A DNA stretch of 64,000 bases from NCBI RefSeq assembly GCF_030534315.2, contig NZ_CP130558.2, positions 2,656,501-2,720,500 of the forward strand, given 5' to 3'. Below are positions 1 through 7,915 of this stretch, piece by piece; the first letter of the stretch is position 1; every line of letters begins with the position of its first letter. The position numbers and the translations under genes are program-made. The DNA is from Thermoanaerobacterium sp. CMT5567-10 (GTDB lineage: Bacteria; Bacillota; Thermoanaerobacteria; Thermoanaerobacterales; Thermoanaerobacteraceae). Under the pieces are notes generated by a model. The model was not told the DNA's origin and made no database searches. It saw only the letters and a list, made by a program, of their open reading frames with translations.

Positions 1-738
1 GATGCACCTATGACAGGTGAGATACATCTGTATCAAAAGGGAGGCACTACCATATCCGAAATAGAAGACATGGGAAATTCGATAGCTACTATAGTTCTAG
101 GGAGAGAAGCAGGAATCGCCCCTGCAGAATCTTTAAATGAAATGTACAATGTACCGTATGAGGTACTTCCACTGCCTATTGGCATAAGTAATGTAGACAA
201 ATTTATCATGAAGTTAAGTGAAATAACAGGTAAGCCTATACCTTACGAACTTGAAGAAGAACGAGGAAGGCTTGTGGATATGATGCTGGATGCACACGCC
301 CATTGGTACAATAAAAAAGCTGCAGTATTTGGAGATCCCGATATCGTTGAAGCTATAGTTGGATATGCAAATGATTTAGGGATAAATGTTTTGTATGCTT
401 TAACAGGGACTTACAGTAGTGAATGGGAAAAAACAGTAAAATCTATGGTTCCAGATGCATATGTTTCATCAGATAGCGATTTATGGTATCTAAAAGAACA
501 ACTTGATAAAAAACCTGTTGATATGCTATTTGGTAATAGCCATGGAAAATATCTTGCAAAGGAGTACGATTTGCCGCTTTTGAGAGTTGGCTTCCCAATT
601 TTAGACAGAGCAAATCTTCAACATTTCCCAATTGTAGGATATAAAGGGACAGCATGGCTTGTTGAAAGAACAGGAAACACTCTTCTTGACTACAAGGATG
701 CTAAATCGCCAGAACATCTTCTGGAGCTTATTATGTAG
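1..738 (+). CDS. nifK: Nitrogenase MoFe protein beta chain, 3' part (cut by window edge)
   Basis: C-terminal portion of the nitrogenase molybdenum-iron protein beta subunit, which with NifD carries the P-cluster and FeMo-cofactor and reduces N2. The frame is open through base 1, so the gene begins left of the window and the P-cluster cysteine region is not visible. About 245 residues show late NifK landmarks in order: GGTTISEIEDM, GRLVDMMLDAH, FGDPDIVEAIVGY, LWYLKEQ, GNSHGKYL and RVGFPILDR. NifN is a paralogue with similar ends, but a separate nifN lies at 3216, and the LWYLKE/GNSHGK pair fits NifK. It stops 19 bases before the next gene, so it is probably co-transcribed with the following nif genes. 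Confidence 0.93.
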   Translation, partial: DAPMTGEIHLYQKGGTTISEIEDMGNSIATIVLGREAGIAPAESLNEMYNVPYEVLPLPIGISNVDKFIMKLSEITGKPIPYELEEERGRLVDMMLDAHAHWYNKKAAVFGDPDIVEAIVGYANDLGINVLYALTGTYSSEWEKTVKSMVPDAYVSSDSDLWYLKEQLDKKPVDMLFGNSHGKYLAKEYDLPLLRVGFPILDRANLQHFPIVGYKGTAWLVERTGNTLLDYKDAKSPEHLLELIM

Positions 739-757
739 ATATCAAGAGGTGAATAAC

Positions 758-1096
758 ATGATTAAGCTGTCAGATGAGGCATTATTGCAGGTTAAAAAAA
801 TATTAAAAAATTTGCCTAATAGGACTGAAACAACAGGACTGCGAATCTATACAGTCCCAACAGAAGAAGGATTTCTAGCCGGTTTTGCGGTTGCTGATAA
901 TTTTAATGAAAATGATGAAATCTTAGAGTATGATGATGTGTATATCTATATTGATAAATCAGATCTTAATTACCTAAAATACAGCGTAATTGAGTATGAT
1001 AACAAGTACAATAGATTTTTCATAAATATGCCACATAATTTTAATGCTTTGTGTTCAACTTGTGCTAGATATAGCGATTGTGATTATATTAATTGA
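758..1096 (+). CDS. IscA/HesB-like iron-sulfur protein in the nif operon
   Basis: A 112-residue protein resembling A-type iron-sulfur carriers (IscA/HesB). The N-terminus (MIKLSDEALLQVKKIL), the GFLAGFAVADNF centre and the DDVYIYIDKSDLNYLKYSVIEYD segment follow the family pattern. The first family cysteine, normally in a GGCSG-type turn, is replaced by TEEGFLAG, and the C-terminus holds three cysteines as CSTCARYSDC instead of CGCG. Start chosen at ATG 758 behind AAGAGGTG at 744-751; the frame also extends upstream into nifK but without a ribosome site. It sits between nifK and nifI1, so a role in maturation or repair of nitrogenase clusters is a reasonable inference. Whether it binds a cluster with this cysteine set cannot be told from sequence. 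Confidence 0.7.
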   Translation: MIKLSDEALLQVKKILKNLPNRTETTGLRIYTVPTEEGFLAGFAVADNFNENDEILEYDDVYIYIDKSDLNYLKYSVIEYDNKYNRFFINMPHNFNALCSTCARYSDCDYIN

Positions 1097-1110
1097 AAGG
1101 GGATATTCAT

Positions 1111-1428
1111 ATGAAAATGGTACGTGCCATAATAAGGCCAGAAAAAGAGAAGCAAGTTGTTGAGGCTCTTGATAAAAATGGATACAGCTCTATGACAAAA
1201 ATGCACATATTTGGACGTGGTAAACAAAAGGGAATACAAGTAGGTCCTATTGTATATGATGAATTACCAAAAATTTTGCTTATGATTGTAGCAAAAGATG
1301 AAGATGTATCAAAGATAGTTAATCTAATAGAAAGTAATGCTCGAACAGGAAACATAGGTGATGGCAAGATATTTATAAGTGAAGTAGATGAAGCATACAC
1401 AATTAGAACTGGCAATAAAGAGTTATGA
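1111..1428 (+). CDS. nifI1: Nitrogenase-regulating PII-family protein NifI1
   Basis: A 105-residue PII-superfamily protein. NifI1 and NifI2 form a complex that inhibits dinitrogenase by direct contact and is released by 2-oxoglutarate and ATP, giving ammonia switch-off; this is family knowledge from methanogens and clostridia. Visible marks are the MVRAIIRPEKEKQVVEAL start, GRGKQKG, a short T-loop (IQVGPIVYDELPK) unlike the GlnB T-loop, and RTGNIGDGKIF. Start chosen at ATG 1111 behind AAAGGGGAT. NifI2 follows 12 bases later. The pair lies after nifK here, whereas in many archaea and clostridia it lies between nifH and nifD. Confidence 0.9.
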   Translation: MKMVRAIIRPEKEKQVVEALDKNGYSSMTKMHIFGRGKQKGIQVGPIVYDELPKILLMIVAKDEDVSKIVNLIESNARTGNIGDGKIFISEVDEAYTIRTGNKEL

Positions 1429-1440
1429 GGAGGATTACTT

Positions 1441-1809
1441 ATGAAGGAGATTGTAGCAATCATCAGGAGACAGAAACTTCATGAAACAAAAACGGCTCTG
1501 GATGGACTTGGCTTTTCACCTATGTCAATACTGAGTGTAAGTGGCAGAGGCAAGCAGAAAGGATTCATTGGTGAAGTTGATCCAGTGATGGATGAATTTA
1601 TGTTGGATGAGGCAGACGTAGATGTAAGGTTTATTCCAAAAAGATTGATTTCGATTGTTGCAGATGATGCTGATGTTCCTAAAATTGTTGAAACTATAAT
1701 AAAGACAAATAATACAGGCTATCCAGGGGATGGAAAAATTTTCGTTTTGCCAATTACTGACGCAATTCGCATAAGGACATCTGAAATTGGTTTAAGTGCA
1801 ATAAAATAA
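1441..1809 (+). CDS. nifI2: Nitrogenase-regulating PII-family protein NifI2
   Basis: A 122-residue partner of NifI1. It carries MKEIVAIIRRQKLHETKTAL, GRGKQKG and a longer, acidic T-loop (EVDPVMDEFMLDEADVD) before RFIPKRLISIVADD, then GYPGDGKIFVLP. The long T-loop is the usual difference between NifI2 and NifI1; it makes contact with NifDK in the inhibited complex (family knowledge). The ribosome site is GAGGAGGATT directly upstream. A strong hairpin begins seven bases after its stop codon, so expression of nifE/nifN may be reduced relative to the upstream nif genes. Confidence 0.9.
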   Translation: MKEIVAIIRRQKLHETKTALDGLGFSPMSILSVSGRGKQKGFIGEVDPVMDEFMLDEADVDVRFIPKRLISIVADDADVPKIVETIIKTNNTGYPGDGKIFVLPITDAIRIRTSEIGLSAIK

Positions 1810-1815
1810 AATTTA

Positions 1816-1847
1816 TAGAGAAGCCTTTTTAAAGGCTTCTCTATTTT
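1816..1847 (+). terminator. Intrinsic terminator or attenuator between nifI2 and nifE
   Basis: A perfect 13-bp stem (TAGAGAAGCCTTT with its complement, 1816-1828 and 1831-1843) with a two-base loop is followed by TTTT. It lies between two genes of the same nif cluster with only 55 bases between them, so it more likely tunes read-through into nifEN than ends the operon. It could also act as a processing or stability stem. Confidence 0.75.
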
Positions 1848-1864
1848 AAAAAGGTGGTGGTATT

Positions 1865-3223
1865 ATGGAACTCAGACTTGACATACCTGAAAGAGAGAAA
1901 TTTATAAAGATGAAGGGAAAACATCATAAGAAGGAATTTATATGTAATACTGATAGTGTTGCAGGCAGTGTAAGTCAGAGAGCATGTGTATACAGTGGTG
2001 CGAGAGTCGTATTAAATCCTATAGAAGATGCTGTACATCTGGTCCACGGTCCTATCGGCTGTGCCAGTTATACGTGGGACATAAGGGGAAGTCTGTCAAG
2101 CGGCTCAGAGCTTTTCAGAAATAGCTTTTCATCTGATTTAAAAGAAAGTGATGTAATTTTTGGAGGAGAAGAAAAGCTATCTAAGTGCATAGATGAAATA
2201 TACGAAAAATATAAGCCAAAGCTTATTTTCGTATATTCAACATGTATTGCCGGCGTAATTGGCGATGACATAAAAGCTGTGTGCAAAGAATCATCAAAGA
2301 AATACAATATATATGTTGTGCCTGTAGAATCCAGCGGTTTCGTCGGAAATAAAGCTGCAGGTTATAAAGCTGCCTGCAATTCGCTTTTAGACCTAATTAA
2401 AGAATTTCCTGTATTAAAAAAGGAACCTTTAAGTATAAACTACATGGGTGATTTTAATCTTGCAGGTGAAGCATGGATAATAAAAGGATACCTTAATCAA
2501 ATGGGTCTAAAAGTGAATACAATATTTACTGGTGATTCAAATTTTGAATCATTGAAAAAAGCAACAGCTTCCAGTTTAAATATCGTTCAATGCGCAGGCT
2601 CTATGACGTATCTTGCAAAGAAGTTTGAAGAAACTTTCGATATACCGTATATGAAAGTATCATTTTTAGGTATTGAAGATACTTCAAATTCTCTAAGGAA
2701 AATTGCAGCATTTTTTAATGATAAGGATGTTATGTTAAAAACAGAAAAACTAATAGAAGAGAAAACTAAAATGGCAAAACCTATAATAGAAAAATATAAA
2801 AGATATTTAAAGGGCAAGAAGGCTGCTATTTTTGTTGGGGGCGGATTCAAGGCAATATCGCTTATTAAGCAGTTTAGAGAACTGGGGATAGATGTAGTAG
2901 TAATTGGTACACAAAATGGACAAAAGGATGAATACGAAAAGATTGAAGAAATAGCAGATTATGGCACTGTCATACTGGATGATGCAAACCCATCAGAACT
3001 TGAAAAATTTATGGTTGAAAAGGGAGCAGACATTCTAGCCGGCGGTGTTAAGGAGAGATTTCTATCATACAAGATGGGTATCGCATTTATCGATCACAAT
3101 CACGACAGAAAACACCCCTTAAGCGGCTATGAAGGCGCAATCAATTTTGCTGAAGAAGTCTATACAACAGCATGTTCGCCGGTATGGAAATATGTGAAAG
3201 ATGGGGTGAACAAATGTGTATGA
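1865..3223 (+). CDS. nifE: FeMo-cofactor scaffold protein NifE
   Basis: A 452-residue NifD-like protein; with NifN it forms the scaffold on which the NifB-derived cluster is matured to FeMo-cofactor. N-terminal cysteine segment CVYSGARVVLNPIEDAVHLV, HGPIGCASYTWDIRG and STCIAGVIGDD match the P-cluster-like ligand regions; SSGFVGNKAAGYKAAC is a NifE/NifD family stretch. The C-terminal DHNHDRKHPLSGYEGAI fits NifE rather than NifD. Length is normal. Ribosome site AAAGGTGG lies before ATG 1865. Its last codons overlap the nifN start by eight bases, suggesting translational coupling of the two scaffold subunits. Confidence 0.9.
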   Translation: MELRLDIPEREKFIKMKGKHHKKEFICNTDSVAGSVSQRACVYSGARVVLNPIEDAVHLVHGPIGCASYTWDIRGSLSSGSELFRNSFSSDLKESDVIFGGEEKLSKCIDEIYEKYKPKLIFVYSTCIAGVIGDDIKAVCKESSKKYNIYVVPVESSGFVGNKAAGYKAACNSLLDLIKEFPVLKKEPLSINYMGDFNLAGEAWIIKGYLNQMGLKVNTIFTGDSNFESLKKATASSLNIVQCAGSMTYLAKKFEETFDIPYMKVSFLGIEDTSNSLRKIAAFFNDKDVMLKTEKLIEEKTKMAKPIIEKYKRYLKGKKAAIFVGGGFKAISLIKQFRELGIDVVVIGTQNGQKDEYEKIEEIADYGTVILDDANPSELEKFMVEKGADILAGGVKERFLSYKMGIAFIDHNHDRKHPLSGYEGAINFAEEVYTTACSPVWKYVKDGVNKCV

Positions 3224-4568
3224 AACGTATAAAAGCGTAAATGAAAATCCATGTAATATGTGTATGCCTTTAGGCGGTATAATTGCATTTAGGGGAATCG
3301 AAAAATCTATGGTGTTGTTGCACGGTTCACAGGGCTGTGCAACATACATGAGAAGACACATCGCCGAACACTACCATGAGCCAATTGACGTTGCATCATC
3401 ATCGCTGAACGAGAAGGGAACGGTGTACGGTGGCGAGAAAAACCTTATTAAAGCTCTCGATAATGTGATTAGAGTGTACAATCCGAACTGCATTGGGATA
3501 CTTACGACATGCCTTGCAGAAACAATAGGTGAAGATATAGACAGAATAAAGTCAGAGTATAAAACATCGAGAAATATAAGTATACCAATAATAACGGCAC
3601 CAACGCCTGGATATGGTGGAACACACAGTGAAGGATTTGTAAAAACATCATACAGAATAGTTGAAGAGCTTTCGACAGACAAAGAAAGACATGACAGAAT
3701 AAACGTAATTGTACCAAATATAAGCACAGCAGATTTAAGAGAAATAAAGAGACTTCTTGAACTTATGAAAATACCGTACATTCTATTTCCTGATTATTCT
3801 GATACGTTGGATAGTCCTTTTAATTTCCCTTACAAAAAAATCCCTGATGGTGGCACAAAAATATCTGACATAATGTCTATGGGAGGATCTATTGCAACAA
3901 TTGAAATAGGTATAAATTATGAAGAAACACCGGGTAAATATCTTCAAGATAGATTTGATGTACCGCTTTATAAAGTGCCGATACCAATAGGATTAAGAAA
4001 CACAGATGCGTTTTTGAAATTGTTAAAGGAAATTACAGGTAATCCAATACCAAAATCTATAGAAATGGAAAGAGGTAGACTTATTGACGGAATGATAGAT
4101 TCGCACAAATACAATTTTGTAGGAAGATGCACTATCTTTGGAGATCCTGAAATGGTGTATTCTGTATTTACTACATGTATGGAAAATGGGATACATCCTC
4201 TTTTAATTGCGACCGGAAGTAAGACACAAAAATTAAAAGAATTAATTGCCAGTGAAGATAATCCCCTAAATGATGACATTACAATTGTTGATGAAACTGA
4301 TTTTAGTCACATATTAAAATTATCAGAAGAAAAGGAAGTAAATATCGCCATAGGTCCATCTGACGGAAAATATCTAACCGAGAAAGGTGGTATACCGCTT
4401 GTACGCCTAGGATTCCCTATACTAGATAGAGTCGGAGGACAGAGAATATTATCTGTAGGTTACACTGGAACGTTAAATTTACTTGATAGAATTACAAATA
4501 CGCTACTAGAAAATAAATACAAAACATATAGGAAAGATATGTATGAAAAATATTATAAGGTTATATAA
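3216..4568 (+). CDS. nifN: FeMo-cofactor scaffold protein NifN
   Basis: A 450-residue NifK-like protein, partner of NifE in the cofactor scaffold. Motifs: PCNMCMPLGG, LLHGSQGCATYMRRH, LTTCLAETIGEDI, then the C-terminal series GGTKISDIMSMGGSIATIEIG, GRLIDGMIDSH, FGDPEMVYSV and RLGFPILDR, which parallel the NifK tail at 1-738. It starts with GTG 3216, read with GGGGTGA at 3203-3209, inside the end of nifE. No nifB or further nif gene follows before the decaying region that begins near 4667, so nifB must lie elsewhere or left of the window if fixation is functional. Confidence 0.88.
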   Translation: MYETYKSVNENPCNMCMPLGGIIAFRGIEKSMVLLHGSQGCATYMRRHIAEHYHEPIDVASSSLNEKGTVYGGEKNLIKALDNVIRVYNPNCIGILTTCLAETIGEDIDRIKSEYKTSRNISIPIITAPTPGYGGTHSEGFVKTSYRIVEELSTDKERHDRINVIVPNISTADLREIKRLLELMKIPYILFPDYSDTLDSPFNFPYKKIPDGGTKISDIMSMGGSIATIEIGINYEETPGKYLQDRFDVPLYKVPIPIGLRNTDAFLKLLKEITGNPIPKSIEMERGRLIDGMIDSHKYNFVGRCTIFGDPEMVYSVFTTCMENGIHPLLIATGSKTQKLKELIASEDNPLNDDITIVDETDFSHILKLSEEKEVNIAIGPSDGKYLTEKGGIPLVRLGFPILDRVGGQRILSVGYTGTLNLLDRITNTLLENKYKTYRKDMYEKYYKVI

Positions 4569-4666
4569 AAAACAGTATTCGCCTCCTTTTTTTGTATCAT
4601 ATTTATTTGTAAGATTAATTTCTACTGTCTAATGGGATATGTGTAGAAATTATTTTTTTCAATTGA

Positions 4667-5224
4667 ATCTTTCTTGAAAAATTATATGCTCATATATTTA
4701 TTGATTCATTAAATGATTTTCATGGTTCTGTTGGAGAGATACTGGAACTTCCACTTAAAAACAATTATGAAAGAGCTATTTTTATTTCCTCTTTAAATGC
4801 AATTATGCGGCATCTGCGTTTGGATGATCACACAGTACACTGCAAAAACAATGATTTAGAAAACTGTGCTCAAAAAATAGTCTCCTTCATTGCTGAAAAA
4901 TACGCACAACCGCGTATATGCTTTGTAGGGCTGCAACCTGCGTTAGTAGAAGCCTGTTCCTCCAAATTTTCCGTTAAAGTGCTTGACCTGGATAAAGACA
5001 ACATAGGTAAAGAAAAAAGCGGTGTTTTGATACTGGATGGAGAGAAAGATTATAAGGACGCAATAGAATGGTGCGATATAGCATTGGTAACAGGGAGTGT
5101 TATTGTTAATGGAACGATTGAGAATATTTTAAAGGTTCAAAAACCATTGATCTTTTTTGGGACGACGGCTGCTGGGCCCGCCAAGTTAATGGGGTGGGAA
5201 AGATTTTGCCCTTGTTCTTATTGA
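4667..5224 (+). pseudogene. N-truncated DUF4213/DUF364 (putative heavy-metal chelation) protein
   Basis: The frame is open from 4667, just after an in-frame TGA, with no ribosome site or start at the expected place; the first ATG (4805) lies well inside the domain. Readable upstream of it is FHGSVGEILELPLKNNYERAIFISSLN, typical of the DUF4213 N-terminal domain, followed by a DUF364-like domain with LVTGSVIVNGTIENIL and the end FFGTTAAGPAKLMGWERFCP. The C-terminus looks complete while the beginning of the family domain is missing. The family is often found near metal uptake genes, and a ModC-like ATPase follows. Most likely a 5'-deleted remnant; a short translated product from ATG 4805 cannot be excluded. 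Confidence 0.6.
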
Positions 5225-5264
5225 TATAGAATTCCTAATATACAGGCAAAAAGGTGATTGATGT

Positions 5265-5930
5265 ATGCTTAAAGCAAAATTTGTTAAAAAGCTTCCTGAT
5301 TTTGTTCTTAAAGTTGACTTATTGGTTGATAAAGAAATTTTGGTTCTTATTGGACCTTCGGGATCTGGTAAAACAACTGTTTTAGAATGTATTTCAGGCC
5401 TTCAAAAGCCGGATTCGGGGGAGATAATATTGGGAGAGAAAGTTCTTTTTTCCTCATCGAAGCGAATCAATCTTCCTTCCTACAAACGGGGTATTGGGTA
5501 TATATTTCAAGAATATGCACTTTTTAGTCACTTAACAGTAAAAGATAACATTCTTTATGGGGTAAAAAATTTATTAAAAGAAGAAAAAAAAAAGCAGCTC
5601 AATAAAATACTTAAACAATTTAATATATCTCATCTGGCTGAAAGATATCCAGTTCAGCTTTCAGGTGGTGAAAGACAACGAGTAGCTATGGCAAGGACAC
5701 TTATAACAAAACCTCATTTGTTATTGCTGGATGAACCCCTTTCAGCTATGGATAGGAAGCTAAGAGAAAGACTGCGTAAAGAAATAAAAGAACTTCATAA
5801 ACAGTGGAATATACCTTTTGTTTTGGTTACACACTGCCGATGTGAGGCAGAGCTTGGTGATAAGGTCTTTAAGGCAGAAAAAGATGAAGATGGAGGTGAA
5901 ATTATAATGCGGTTTTGTCAAAGTGCTTGA
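5265..5930 (+). CDS. ModC-like ABC transporter ATPase, damaged 3' end
   Basis: ATP-binding subunit resembling ModC/CysA-type importers (molybdate, tungstate or similar oxyanions). Walker A GPSGSGKTT, Q-loop FQEYALF, signature LSGGERQRVAMART, Walker B LLLLDEPLSAMD and H-loop VTHCRCEAELGD are present in order. After the H-loop the normal tail is lost and the last seven codons (MRFCQSA) come from a 34-bp sequence that is repeated at 15102, so the original gene end was replaced or deleted. No permease or binding-protein gene is adjacent. Molybdate import would fit the nif neighbourhood, but substrate is inferred only. Start ATG 5265 uses AAAAGGTGATT; an out-of-frame ATG at 5261 precedes it. Confidence 0.65.
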   Translation: MLKAKFVKKLPDFVLKVDLLVDKEILVLIGPSGSGKTTVLECISGLQKPDSGEIILGEKVLFSSSKRINLPSYKRGIGYIFQEYALFSHLTVKDNILYGVKNLLKEEKKKQLNKILKQFNISHLAERYPVQLSGGERQRVAMARTLITKPHLLLLDEPLSAMDRKLRERLRKEIKELHKQWNIPFVLVTHCRCEAELGDKVFKAEKDEDGGEIIMRFCQSA

Positions 5931-5938
5931 CGGACAAT
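5905..5938. repeat. 34-bp dispersed repeat, copy 1
   Basis: A 34-base sequence beginning TAATGCGGTTTTGTC and ending TTGACGGACAAT is identical here and at 15102-15135, while the flanks of the two copies differ. It contains nested dyads (GTCAA/TTGAC and TTGTC/GACAA) and a TTGACG box that could serve as a -35 element. Here it forms the aberrant end of the ModC-like gene. It looks like an insertion-sequence end or footprint, but no transposase is attached. Confidence 0.75.
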
Positions 5939-6116
5939 GAATTAGGCGTCCAGTTTGTGTTGACAGCGACCGAAAACGGATATAAATACAGAAAAGTAAA
6001 GATTAGTAACTAATTTTATGGGGCATAATATCATATAGCCCCGATATCATCCGATACCAAATGTAAATTTAGTGCAAAGGGGCACTCTGATGTAAAGGAA
6101 TGCCCTTATTTTTGTA
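5939..6116 (+). other. Decayed intergenic stretch with two GC hairpins
   Basis: After the repeat a short open stretch reads GVQFVLTATENGYKYRK and stops near 6012; it looks like the tail of a lost gene but I do not recognise it. Two hairpins follow: GGGGC/GCCCC at 6020-6042, and GGGCA/TGCCC at 6080-6105 followed by TTATTTTT, the second being terminator-like. No complete gene is visible. Confidence 0.4.
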
Positions 6117-6188
6117 GGTAATAAATTTATATTTAAATATACAATCTTAATGTAATTTAAAAAACTAATAAAAAGAGGAGGCTGAATC

Positions 6189-7811
6189 ATGCGTTTTATT
6201 ACGCGAACTTTAATTGTTGTTTTATTGTTATCAATTTTATTAACAGGGTGTGGCAAAAGCGATAAAAAGATGTCAACAACGAACGCCAATTCAAATGTCA
6301 AGCAGGTTCTGCATTTAAGCCTTCCAAATGATCCACCTATGTTAGACCCACAAAGAGCAACAGATATGACATCATTTGAGATTTTAAATGCAGTATTTGA
6401 AGGATTAGTAAGAATAGATAAAGACGGGAAAGTGGAAAAGGGCTCAGGTTTGGCCAAGGATTGGACAATCTCTCCAGATAAACTTACATATACTTTTCAT
6501 TTAAAAGATAATATTAAGTGGAGTGATGGGAATCCAATAACAGCACAAGACTTTGAATATTCTTGGAAGAGAGCATTAGATCCAAAGACTGCATCAGAAT
6601 ATGCGTATATTTTGTATCCAATTAAAAATGCAGAGAAATATAATTCAGGTAAAGCATCTGCTGATGATGTTGGTATTAAAGCACTTGACTCTAAAACATT
6701 ACAAGTTACACTCGAGAAACCTACACCATATTTTTTAGGACTGACATCATTTATCACATATCTTCCTGTTGAGAAATCATTTGTGGAAAAAGTCGGTGAT
6801 AAATTAGCATCAAGCCCAGATAATATGGTATTCAGTGGACCCTTTAAGTTGAAAGAATGGAACCATGAGCAAAATCTAACATTAGTAAAAAACGAAAATT
6901 ACTGGGATAAAAATAATGTTAAATTGAGTGAAATAGACCTTGATATAGTGAAAGACTTAAATACCTTGGCGCAAAATTACGACACTGGAAAATATGACAC
7001 AATAAGTGTGACAGGTGATTATATTGACAAGTATAAAGGACAAGTAAAATATGCTCCAAATGGCGAGGTTTATTTTATAGCATTAAATAATACAAGTCCG
7101 ATATTTAAAAATGCCAATATTAGAAGGGCATTTAGTTTGGCGATAAATAGGAAAGAGCTTGCGGACAATGTACTTAAAGATGGTTCTTCACCAGCATATG
7201 GCATAGTTCCAAATGGCATACCTGGTGAAAAAGACGAATATAGAAAAGAAGTTGGTGACCTGTTTAGCGAGGATACAAATAAAGCGAAAGAATTATTAAA
7301 TGAAGGCATGAAGGAACTTAATATAACAAAATTGCCTAAGATTACACTTTTAGCCAGTGATTCTGATTCCGGCAAAAAGTTAGCGCAAGCATTGCAAGAG
7401 TTTTGGAAAAAGAATCTTGGAGTCGATGTCGAAATACAAAGTATGGCATTTAAAGTTAGGCTTCAAAGGCTTAAAAGTAAACAATACGATATGGCTATAG
7501 ATGATTGGATTGCAGACTACAATGATCCTATGACATTTCTTGATATGTGGGTTACAAATGGAGGAAATAATGACTCTGGTTTTTCAGATCCTGAATATGA
7601 TAAATTAATAAACGATGCTGAATCTACTCCAGATGCTAAATTGCGTATGGATGACATGAAGAAGGCTGAAAAAATCTTTATTGACGCAATGTCGGTTGCG
7701 CCAATTTATTTTTCATCAACAGCATATGTACAAAAGGATTATGTGAAGGGATATGTAAGACATCCGGTCGGCGTATCTGATGAATGGAAATGGGTATATA
7801 TAGAAAAATAG
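6189..7811 (+). CDS. Oligopeptide ABC transporter substrate-binding lipoprotein
   Basis: A 540-residue family 5 extracellular solute-binding protein (OppA/MppA type). It starts with a lipoprotein signal peptide (LLLSILLTGCGKS, lipobox cysteine about residue 21), so the mature protein is anchored on the outer face of the membrane. PMLDPQRATDMTSFEILNAVFEGL, WSDGNPITAQDFEYSWKRAL and the C-terminal NDAESTPD segments are family typical, and the length is normal. Ribosome site AGAGGAGG is just upstream of ATG 6189. It has no permease or ATPase beside it. The remnant of a dipeptide epimerase/NlpC peptidase pair directly downstream suggests it once served import of murein-derived peptides; that is inference. 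Confidence 0.88.
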   Translation: MRFITRTLIVVLLLSILLTGCGKSDKKMSTTNANSNVKQVLHLSLPNDPPMLDPQRATDMTSFEILNAVFEGLVRIDKDGKVEKGSGLAKDWTISPDKLTYTFHLKDNIKWSDGNPITAQDFEYSWKRALDPKTASEYAYILYPIKNAEKYNSGKASADDVGIKALDSKTLQVTLEKPTPYFLGLTSFITYLPVEKSFVEKVGDKLASSPDNMVFSGPFKLKEWNHEQNLTLVKNENYWDKNNVKLSEIDLDIVKDLNTLAQNYDTGKYDTISVTGDYIDKYKGQVKYAPNGEVYFIALNNTSPIFKNANIRRAFSLAINRKELADNVLKDGSSPAYGIVPNGIPGEKDEYRKEVGDLFSEDTNKAKELLNEGMKELNITKLPKITLLASDSDSGKKLAQALQEFWKKNLGVDVEIQSMAFKVRLQRLKSKQYDMAIDDWIADYNDPMTFLDMWVTNGGNNDSGFSDPEYDKLINDAESTPDAKLRMDDMKKAEKIFIDAMSVAPIYFSSTAYVQKDYVKGYVRHPVGVSDEWKWVYIEK

Positions 7812-7915
7812 ATTTTGAAAAAATAATAAAAGGGATATAAAGTCAACTTATATAAATTTTTATTTACCACATTTATATTCATAGAACTTTTTCCAAAAGT
7901 ATCACCCGAAAAGGA

